DNA from: Sinisalibacter lacisalsi | GTDB taxonomy: Bacteria > Pseudomonadota > Alphaproteobacteria > Rhodobacterales > Rhodobacteraceae | DNA: 64,000 nt | Assembly (NCBI RefSeq): GCF_014640115.1 | Contig: NZ_BMGI01000001.1 | Coordinates: 208,501-272,500, forward strand | Direction of reading: 5' to 3' | Shown: in pieces, positions 31,946 through 38,634 of the stretch | Layout of the letters: each line of letters begins with the position of its first letter | How positions within the stretch are numbered: the stretch's first letter is position 1 | Made by a program: the position numbers and the translations under genes | The notes under the pieces: model-generated | The model's input: only the letters and a program-made list of their open reading frames with translations | What the model was told of the DNA's origin: nothing | Databases searched by the model: none

Positions 31946-32496
31946 TTCGGGCTGCGCTTGGCCAAGATGCGCTGCAGCGTCCGCCGGTGCATGTTGAGCC
32001 GGCGGGCAGTTTCGCTCACGTTCCGGTCGCACAACTCGTAGACGCGCTGGATGTGCTCCCAGCGCACGCGATCGGCGCTCATCGGGTTGTCGGGCGGCGC
32101 GGGCAGGTCATCGCCACGCGCCAACAATGCGTTGACCACGTCATCGGCATCGGCGGGCTTGGAGAGATAATCGGTTGCGCCGACCTTCACGGCGGCAACC
32201 GCCGTAGCGATGGCTCCATAGCCGGTCAGCACCACAATCCGGGCCTCGGGCCGCTTTTCGCGGATGGTTTCCACCACGTCGAGCCCGCTGCCATCTTCCA
32301 GCCGAAGATCGACAACGGCATATGCCGGCGGATGCGCGTTGGCGCTTGCCTTGCCGGCCGCAACGGAATCGGCCATCTCCGGCTCGAAGCCGCGCTTTTC
32401 CATGGCACGTGCAAGACGCCGCAGAAACGGCTCGTCATCATCGACGAGGAGGAGAGACCGGTCTTCGCCGATATCCTGCAAGTGGGTGTCAGACAT
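31942..32496 (-). CDS. regA: Redox response regulator RegA (ActR/PrrA)
   Basis: A 184-residue response regulator that in Rhodobacter controls photosynthesis, CO2 and N2 fixation, hydrogen metabolism and terminal oxidases. The receiver domain has the acidic pair in LLVDDDEPF, phospho-acceptor Asp63 in VVDLRLEDGSG, and Lys in YLSKPAD. A proline-rich hinge follows. The Fis-type HTH is NVSETARRLNMHRRTLQRIL near the C-terminus, essentially identical in style to RegA. ATG 32496 has TAAGGAAT upstream. It is 87 bases after senC with a hairpin in the gap. Confidence 0.97.
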   Translation of the reverse strand: MSDTHLQDIGEDRSLLLVDDDEPFLRRLARAMEKRGFEPEMADSVAAGKASANAHPPAYAVVDLRLEDGSGLDVVETIREKRPEARIVVLTGYGAIATAVAAVKVGATDYLSKPADADDVVNALLARGDDLPAPPDNPMSADRVRWEHIQRVYELCDRNVSETARRLNMHRRTLQRILAKRSPK

Positions 32497-32513
32497 GGAA
32501 ATTCCTTACCGAA

Positions 32514-32532
32514 GTTCGCCCGATGGGCGAAC
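32514..32532 (-). other. Hairpin between senC and regA
   Basis: GTTCGCCC and GGGCGAAC form a perfect 8-bp stem with a three-base loop, 17 bases upstream of the regA start. There is no T-run, so it is not a classic terminator. It could tune read-through or message stability between senC and regA, or act as an operator. Confidence 0.5.
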
Positions 32533-32583
32533 ACTATGCGCAAGGTCGCCGCAGGTCAATTTAACGCAGGAAAGAGCGTCGGT

Positions 32584-33207
32584 CTACCGCGCCGCGTCGA
32601 TGAAGCAGCCGACCCGGTCGGCCATTTCCTCGTGACCCTCGTCGCGCTTGAAGAACTCGACGAAACCGGCCTCGGGCAAGACCAGGTAGGTGAAGGTGGA
32701 ATGGTCGATCAGGTAGAACTCCGGATCGGGGTCTTCCTCCTTCTTGAAATAGGTCTTGTAAGCCTGGCTGGCCGCGCGAACCTGTTCCATCGTGCCGGTG
32801 TAGCCATAGGCCTCCGGGTGTAGATAATCGGTGAAATCGCGCAGGCGTTCCGGATCGTCGCGCTCCGGGTCGACCGAGATGAATGCCATCTGGGCATCGT
32901 AGCCGCGCTCGATGAGAATATCGAGCGCCTCGGCATTGCGGGCGTTGTCCAGCGGGCAGACATCGGGACAGAACGAATAGCCGAAATAGACCAGCGTCGG
33001 CTTGGTGAACATCTCGGCATCGGTCACCGGATCACCGTTCTCATCGATCAGAGACAGCGGGCCGCCGATGGAGGCGATCCCGGTTCCGATCGACGTTTCG
33101 CGGCAGTCCGCGAAGCGATCGTCATCCGCCGGGCGGCTCATCCACCAGCTCACCCCCACCAGCGCGGCAACGGCAACGGTGGCCGCGAGGGCAATGATCT
33201 TTCTCAT
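32584..33207 (-). CDS. senC: SenC/Sco1-type copper chaperone
   Basis: A 207-residue membrane-anchored thioredoxin-fold protein used in CuA/CuB assembly of cytochrome oxidase. One N-terminal membrane segment (about 4-24) is followed by the copper motif SFCPDVCPLD (Cys80, Cys84) and the ligand His169 in LIDHSTFTYLV. ATG 33207 is preferred over upstream in-frame starts because AGGAGA lies seven bases before it and the signal anchor then begins directly. It is divergent from regB and leads the senC-regA-lipoprotein series, the classic Reg locus order. Confidence 0.95.
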   Translation of the reverse strand: MRKIIALAATVAVAALVGVSWWMSRPADDDRFADCRETSIGTGIASIGGPLSLIDENGDPVTDAEMFTKPTLVYFGYSFCPDVCPLDNARNAEALDILIERGYDAQMAFISVDPERDDPERLRDFTDYLHPEAYGYTGTMEQVRAASQAYKTYFKKEEDPDPEFYLIDHSTFTYLVLPEAGFVEFFKRDEGHEEMADRVGCFIDAAR

Positions 33208-33308
33208 GGGTCGTCTCCTGCTTGGCGCGCCGGCATTGATCCCCGATATGGCCGCGACATACAAGGGATCACGATGACGCAACCAGATGCGAAGGCGCAC
33301 CGGCTCAC

Positions 33309-34706
33309 ATGACCGACACTTCTCCCGACCTGTTCGAGTCCCACCAGGCTGGCGGCTGGGTTCGCCTGCGCACGCTGATCGTGCTGCGCTGGGTCGCCAT
33401 CGCCGGCCAGATTGCGGCCATCGGGATCAGCCAGAGGCTGTTCAACCTCGACATCGAGCTGGGCCTCTGCGCCATCGCGGTTGGCATGTCGATCATCCTC
33501 AATCTGATCTCTTTGTTCGTCTACCCGGAAAACAAACGGTTGAGCGAGCGCGAAGCCACCATGATGCTCGCCTTCGACACGGTGCAGCTCGGTTTCCTGC
33601 TCGGCGTGACCGGAGGCATCAACAACCCCTTTGCACTTCTCATCATGGCGCCCGTCACCGTCGCCGCCACGGCGCTTTCGCTGCGCGCCACGCTGGCCAT
33701 CGGGCAAGCCGCGGTGGTGCTCGTTTCGGTGATTGCGTGGCTCCACCTGCCCCTGCGCACGCTGGAAGGCGAAACCCTCGCCATGCCGGAACTTTTCGCG
33801 CTGGGTTACTGGTTCGCCATCGTCGTTTCCATCGTGTTTATCGGGGTCTACACGCGTCGGGTCAGCACCGAGATCCAATCCATGAGCAAGGGGCTTCTCG
33901 CCACCCAGATGGCGCTGGCTCGGGAGCAGAAACTGACCGATCTCGGCGGCGTGGTGGCGGCCGCGGCGCATGAGTTGGGCACACCGCTCGCCACGATCAA
34001 ACTGGTGAGTTCCGAGATGGTTTCCGAGTTGCCCGAGGGGTCCGACCTGCACGACGACGCCACGCTGATCCGCGACCAGGCCGACCGCTGCCGCGATATC
34101 CTCCGGTCGATGGGGCGCGCCGGCAAGGATGATCTTCAGCTGCGCCAGGCCCCGGTTTCGGCGGTGATCGAAGAGGCCGCCGAACCGCATCGGGGGCGCG
34201 GCAAGGAGATCATCGTTCAGACCGGCGACGGCACGACCATGACCGAGGAACAGCCGATGATCCTGCGGCGCCCGGAGTTGATTCACGGGCTGCGCAACCT
34301 GGTGCAGAACGCTGTCGATTTCGCGAGCTCGACCGTTTGGGTCGAAGCCTGCTGGAGCGATACCGTTTTCAGCATCCGTGTCATCGACGATGGCGTCGGC
34401 TACCCGCCCTACCTGCTCGGTCGCATCGGCGACCCGTTCATTCGGCAAACCCGAAAACGCCAACGCGATGCCCGGCGCCCGGAATACGAGGGAATGGGGC
34501 TGGGGTTGTTCATCGCCAAGACCTTGCTTGAACGCACCGGCGCAGAACTCAACTTCGCAAACGGCACCGATCCCTACACCGGGGTTGCCCGCCCCGGGCA
34601 ACAATCGGGCGCTATCGTGGAGGTGACATGGTCAAGAAAGCGCACCGGCATCGAAGCGACGGACCGCACCCCGATACTGGGTGAGAATATCCAGTTCGAG
34701 GCGTGA
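33309..34706 (+). CDS. regB: Redox-sensing histidine kinase RegB (ActS/PrrB)
   Basis: A 465-residue sensor kinase. Six membrane segments occupy about residues 20-185. The quinone-sensing heptapeptide region reads GGINNPF near 102-108. The H-box is AAHELGTPLATI with His221, and the redox-active cysteine is Cys261 in ADRCRDIL, as in RegB. N, G1 and G2 boxes are LRNLVQNAVDFA, IDDGVGYP and GMGLGLFIAKTLLERTG. It faces senC across 101 bases. The ribosome site at ATG 33309 is weak. It would phosphorylate RegA under reducing conditions. Confidence 0.97.
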   Translation: MTDTSPDLFESHQAGGWVRLRTLIVLRWVAIAGQIAAIGISQRLFNLDIELGLCAIAVGMSIILNLISLFVYPENKRLSEREATMMLAFDTVQLGFLLGVTGGINNPFALLIMAPVTVAATALSLRATLAIGQAAVVLVSVIAWLHLPLRTLEGETLAMPELFALGYWFAIVVSIVFIGVYTRRVSTEIQSMSKGLLATQMALAREQKLTDLGGVVAAAAHELGTPLATIKLVSSEMVSELPEGSDLHDDATLIRDQADRCRDILRSMGRAGKDDLQLRQAPVSAVIEEAAEPHRGRGKEIIVQTGDGTTMTEEQPMILRRPELIHGLRNLVQNAVDFASSTVWVEACWSDTVFSIRVIDDGVGYPPYLLGRIGDPFIRQTRKRQRDARRPEYEGMGLGLFIAKTLLERTGAELNFANGTDPYTGVARPGQQSGAIVEVTWSRKRTGIEATDRTPILGENIQFEA

Positions 34707-34726
34707 GGCCCGCGTTCCGGGCGCGC

Positions 34727-34745
34727 TTAAGGCTTCGTTAACCAT
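34727..34745 (+). promoter_or_regulatory. CtrA-type binding site TTAA-N7-TTAACCAT
   Basis: Bases 34727-34730 are TTAA, followed by seven bases and TTAACCAT (34738-34745). This matches both the full CtrA consensus TTAA-N7-TTAAC and the extended half-site TTAACCAT. It lies 20 bases past the regB stop and 49 bases before the ATG of the PAS protein. The placement suggests CtrA control of the downstream gene rather than of regB. Confidence 0.65.
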
Positions 34746-34793
34746 GCGCGGATTACGCTTCGGGTGACCAAGATTAACGCCCGGTGTATCGGA

Positions 34794-36401
34794 ATGCTCA
34801 ATACGCTTGTCGCCCTCCTTCTGATCGTCACCGCCTTTCTTGTCGCACTCGCCGCGCTCATCGCCTTCGGGCTTGTCGACAAGCGGCGCTCAAGCCGGTT
34901 GCGCCAGTTCTCCGAATCCGAGCGCGACGCGGTGGTGTTCATATTCGAGGACGAAACCTTGCTCGACGCCACGCCGGCGGCACGGCGGTTTTTGGAATCG
35001 TCGACGCACCGTGGCACCAGTTGGACCCATCTTGCGGCCCTGGTCAGCCCCCGGTTCCCGAAGTTCAACGAACGCATGCACGACCTTGCCGAATTCGGCG
35101 AACTGGTTCTGACCTCGACCGACGCCACCGCCCGGATCAAGGCGGAATGGCATGACGGCGTTGCGCGGATTACGATCGAGAACACCGAGCCGGGCGACCA
35201 CGGCAGAGAGCTCGACAGCCAGAGCCTTGCGGCGATGACCCAGGAACTCGAGTCTCTGCGCACGAATGCCGATCACACCCCCTATCCCCTTTGGCGCATG
35301 GCGCATGGCGGCGTGATTACATGGTGCAACGCGGCCTATCTCGATCTTGCAGACAGTTTGCGGGGGTCGGACGACCTGCCTTCCTGGCCTCCCGCGACCG
35401 TATTCGAGCTATCCGATGACGCGCATGACCAAGGCGGGCAAACACCTAGTCCCCAGCGCGTGGCCATTTGCCCGCCTGGACAGAACACGCGGCACTGGTT
35501 CGAGGTTACGACTGCGGAACTCGAAAACGGCGATCGCTTCCACGCCGCCGTCCCGGTGGATCGCCTGGTGCGCGCCGAAACCGCGTTGGATGAGTTCGTC
35601 ACGACCCTGACAAAGACATTCGCCTCCCTACCCATCGGGTTGGCCATATTCGATCGCTCCCGTGAATTGGCCCTGTTCAACCCGGCGCTGATGGACCTGA
35701 CCGTTCTGCCGGCCGAGTTCCTGATCTCGAAACCCTCGCTCTCGGCGTTTCTCGACAAGCTGCGCGAAGCCCGGATCATGCCGGAACCGAAGGATTACCG
35801 CTCATGGCGGCACCAGATGTCGGATCTCGTGGCGGCGGCACAGAACGGCACCTACGAGGAAACCTGGGCGCTCCCGACCGGGCAGACCTACCGCGTCACC
35901 GGGCGGCCACATCCCGACGGCGCCGTGGCGCTCCTGTTTGAAGATATCTCGGCCGAGATCTCGGTGACCCGCCGTTTCCGGGCGGAACTCGAAACCGGGC
36001 AGGCCGCGCTCGACGCGCTGCCACAGGCGGTGGCTGTGTTCTCGGCGGGCGGCGTGCTTGCGATCTCGAACGCAGCCTACGCAGATCTGTGGGGCAATGA
36101 TCCTTCCACCAGCCTCGATGACATCACCATTCTCGACACCGTCAAACGCTGGCAGATGAAAACCGCCCCGAACGCCATCTGGGACCAGGTGCGGCGTTTC
36201 GTCTCGCAGTCCGGACCACGGGAGAGATGGCACGCCCATGTTCCGATGACAAACGGCCAGATGCTCGAATGCCGGGTGCAGCCTTTGGCGCGGGGGGCGA
36301 CGATGATCAGCTTTGTCCTGCCGCAAACGCAGTTAACACCTCGCCAAGACGCCGGCGAAGTTCCCGATCGGTGGACCGAGCCGACCACCATCGAAGCCTG
36401 A
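34794..36401 (+). CDS. Membrane-anchored PAS-repeat protein without kinase domain (DivL-like)
   Basis: About 535 residues. The start ATG 34794 places a membrane helix at residues 1-27 (MLNTLVALLLIVTAFLVALA); GTG 34764 is the longer alternative. The rest looks like several PAS-type modules, for example WRMAHGGVITWCNAAYLDL, FASLPIGLAIFDRSRELALFNPAL and LDALPQAVAVFSAGGVLAISNAAY. No HisKA or HATPase motifs exist, and the protein stops soon after the last PAS. The membrane-plus-PAS layout and site before tsaE recall DivL, the PAS pseudokinase of the CtrA pathway, here lacking its kinase half. That identity is inferred; a generic PAS sensor is the alternative. Confidence 0.75.
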   Translation: MLNTLVALLLIVTAFLVALAALIAFGLVDKRRSSRLRQFSESERDAVVFIFEDETLLDATPAARRFLESSTHRGTSWTHLAALVSPRFPKFNERMHDLAEFGELVLTSTDATARIKAEWHDGVARITIENTEPGDHGRELDSQSLAAMTQELESLRTNADHTPYPLWRMAHGGVITWCNAAYLDLADSLRGSDDLPSWPPATVFELSDDAHDQGGQTPSPQRVAICPPGQNTRHWFEVTTAELENGDRFHAAVPVDRLVRAETALDEFVTTLTKTFASLPIGLAIFDRSRELALFNPALMDLTVLPAEFLISKPSLSAFLDKLREARIMPEPKDYRSWRHQMSDLVAAAQNGTYEETWALPTGQTYRVTGRPHPDGAVALLFEDISAEISVTRRFRAELETGQAALDALPQAVAVFSAGGVLAISNAAYADLWGNDPSTSLDDITILDTVKRWQMKTAPNAIWDQVRRFVSQSGPRERWHAHVPMTNGQMLECRVQPLARGATMISFVLPQTQLTPRQDAGEVPDRWTEPTTIEA

Positions 36402-36444
36402 ACTACCCGCTTGCGAGGCACGGGGCCTGCGTTACAACGAACGC

Positions 36445-36942
36445 ATGACCGTTTCGCCCCTCCGTTTCGCACTCACCTCGCCAGAGGCCACGGCCCGCTT
36501 CGGGGCCGCGCTCGCCCTCCGGCTGAAGCCCGGTGACACCATCCTGCTCGATGGGCCGATCGGAAGCGGCAAGACGCACTTCGCCCGGTCGTTGATCCAG
36601 GCGCGCCTCGCAGCCGACGGCGCCCCCCTCGAAGATGTGCCTTCGCCCACCTTCACCCTGGTGCAGACCTATGACACCGGGAAGGTCGAGATCTGGCACG
36701 CCGATCTCTACCGCCTCACCCACCCCGACGAGATCGAGGAACTCGGCCTTACCGACGCATTCGACACCGCGATCTGTCTTGTCGAGTGGCCCGATCGCCT
36801 GGGCGACCTGGCCCCCGAGAACGCCCTGACCCTGAGCTTCACCCAAGGCGAGGATGAGGACACGCGTTGGCTGGCGCTGGACGAAACCAGCCCTTGGCGC
36901 GGCAGATTAGGCTCTATCCTTGACGAATTCCGCAATGACTGA
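36445..36942 (+). CDS. tsaE: tRNA threonylcarbamoyladenosine biosynthesis ATPase TsaE
   Basis: A 165-residue P-loop ATPase that works with TsaD and TsaB in t6A synthesis. Walker A GPIGSGKT is at residues 37-44. VPSPTFTLVQTY and HADLYRLTHPDEIEELGL are the classic family blocks, and CLVEWPDRLGDLAPENAL follows. Length is normal. It overlaps the kinase gene downstream by eight bases. Confidence 0.95.
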   Translation: MTVSPLRFALTSPEATARFGAALALRLKPGDTILLDGPIGSGKTHFARSLIQARLAADGAPLEDVPSPTFTLVQTYDTGKVEIWHADLYRLTHPDEIEELGLTDAFDTAICLVEWPDRLGDLAPENALTLSFTQGEDEDTRWLALDETSPWRGRLGSILDEFRND

Positions 36943-37963
36943 GCAACGCGAGACGCATATTCGCGGCTTCCTCGCCGGTGCCGGGTGGCAAGATGCGCGC
37001 CGCGCCAACCTCGCCGGCGATGCCTCGAACCGCCGCTACGAAAGGCTTTCGCAAGGCCCCGATGATGGGCAGGCCGTGCTCATGGATGCTTCCCCCGAAA
37101 AAGGCGAAAACATCCGGCCGTTCATCGCGATTGCCCGGTATCTGAAGAGCCTTGGCCTGTCCTCGCCCCGTGTTCTTCACGCGGATGAACGCGAAGGGCT
37201 GGCTCTGCTGGAAGACCTTGGCGACGATCTGTTCGCACACGTGCTCGAAGAGGTGCCGGACCTGGAAACAGAACTCTACCTCGCCGCAACCGACGTGTTG
37301 CTCCGGCTACATGAGGCGCCCCCGCCGGCGGCGGCGGATTACGGCCCGGCAACAATGATCCCCCTCGCCGGCCTGGCCCACGATTGGTACGGATATGGCG
37401 CGACGGGCCGGCGCAACGAAGCTGCGAAGGCCGCCATGCTGGCCACGCTCGGCGAGGCCTTCCAGAACTTGAAGCCATGGAAACCGGTTCTGGTGCTGCG
37501 CGACTATCACGCGGAAAACCTGTTCTGGCTGCCCGAACGCAAGGGCGTGGCGCGGGTTGGACTCATCGACTTCCAGGACGCCGGGATCGGCCACCCCGCC
37601 TACGATCTCGTCTCGCTTGCCCGCGATGTCCGCCGCGATGTTCAGGTCGAGACGCAAGAACGCATGATCCGGCATTATTGCTCGGCGACGAGACAGGACG
37701 TCGACGCCTTTCGCCAGGCCGCAGCGCTCATGTCGGTGCAGCGAAACCTGCGAATTCTTGGCGTTTTCGCCCGGCTTTCGATGCATTTCGGAAAGCCTCA
37801 ATACGTTGATCTGATCCCGCGCACATGGGCGATCCTGATGGAAGACCTCGCCCATCCGGCCCTCGAACCGCTTCGCAAGCGCATCTGCGATGACCTGCCC
37901 CACCCCAACCCACAGATCCTGGCGGAGCTGAAAGCAAAATGCGGCACCATCCCGAGGCTTTGA
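36935..37963 (+). CDS. amgK: Amino-sugar kinase of the aminoglycoside phosphotransferase fold (AmgK-like)
   Basis: A 342-residue APH-fold kinase. The catalytic segment reads LRDYHAENLFW, followed by the metal-binding GLIDFQDAGIGHPAYDLVSLARD. In Pseudomonas and relatives AmgK phosphorylates MurNAc and GlcNAc at the anomeric position during cell-wall recycling. The overlapping nucleotidyltransferase downstream (MurU-like) makes that role likely here. ATG 36935 overlaps the tsaE stop; TTG 36920 is a less likely start. Function is inferred from fold and context. Confidence 0.85.
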   Translation: MTEQRETHIRGFLAGAGWQDARRANLAGDASNRRYERLSQGPDDGQAVLMDASPEKGENIRPFIAIARYLKSLGLSSPRVLHADEREGLALLEDLGDDLFAHVLEEVPDLETELYLAATDVLLRLHEAPPPAAADYGPATMIPLAGLAHDWYGYGATGRRNEAAKAAMLATLGEAFQNLKPWKPVLVLRDYHAENLFWLPERKGVARVGLIDFQDAGIGHPAYDLVSLARDVRRDVQVETQERMIRHYCSATRQDVDAFRQAAALMSVQRNLRILGVFARLSMHFGKPQYVDLIPRTWAILMEDLAHPALEPLRKRICDDLPHPNPQILAELKAKCGTIPRL

Positions 37964-38634
37964 TGATCTTCGCCGCGGGTCTTGGCACGCGGATGAGGCC
38001 CCTTTCCACAACCCGGCCGAAGCCGCTCGTCGAAGTCGCCGGCAAGCCGCTCGTGGATCACGCCCTTGAAATCGCGGATTCCGCCGGAATAGAGACGATT
38101 GTAGCCAATGTTCACCACCTCGCCGACCAACTGGTGCAGCACCTCGGGCCGCGCCGCGTGACGGTTTCCGACGAGCGTGAACGGGTGCTGGAAACCGGCG
38201 GCGGGCTGCGCCACGCCCTGCCGCTTCTCGGTGAAAACCCTGTGTTCACGCTGAACTCGGATTCGGTCTGGACCGGGGAGAACCCCCTCTCCCAGCTTCG
38301 GGCCCGGTGGGATCCGGAACGCATGGACGCGCTCCTGCTCCTGGTGCCGAGGCGAAATGCGCGGGGCCATGCGGGTTCGGGTGATTTCATCCTTGGGACC
38401 GAGGGAAGGTTGGCGCGTGGTCCCGGGCTCGTCTATTCTGGGGCCCAGATCATCAAGACAGAAGGGTTGGCCGCCATCTCCGAAGACGTGTTTTCGCTCA
38501 ACCGCCTGTGGGACCGGATGCTTTCCGATGGTCGGTTGTTCGGAACCGAGCACCGCGGCGGGTGGTGCGACGTCGGCGATCCCGAGGGGCTCGCGGCCGC
38601 GGAAGCGATGCTGGCCGGAGGTGCCGATGTTTGA
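37939..38634 (+). CDS. murU: N-acetylmuramate-1-phosphate uridylyltransferase (MurU-like)
   Basis: A 231-residue nucleotidyltransferase. The sugar-nucleotide signature FAAGLGTRMRPLSTTRPKPL starts near residue 11, followed by VEVAGKPLVDHAL and LNSDSVWTGENPL. With AmgK it would convert recycled MurNAc to UDP-MurNAc, bypassing MurA, the fosfomycin target. The start could be ATG 37939 (25 bases inside amgK, GGAG 11 bases upstream) or ATG 37963 (TGATG overlap with the amgK stop, GAGG five bases upstream). The longer form better matches homologues I know. It overlaps addB by eight bases. Confidence 0.87.
   Translation: MRHHPEALMIFAAGLGTRMRPLSTTRPKPLVEVAGKPLVDHALEIADSAGIETIVANVHHLADQLVQHLGPRRVTVSDERERVLETGGGLRHALPLLGENPVFTLNSDSVWTGENPLSQLRARWDPERMDALLLLVPRRNARGHAGSGDFILGTEGRLARGPGLVYSGAQIIKTEGLAAISEDVFSLNRLWDRMLSDGRLFGTEHRGGWCDVGDPEGLAAAEAMLAGGADV

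Noticed and set aside
32514..32532. The GTTC...GAAC hairpin as an alphaproteobacterial LexA box
   Set aside because: The LexA box is a direct repeat GTTC-N7-GTTC. Here the arms are inverted and too close.
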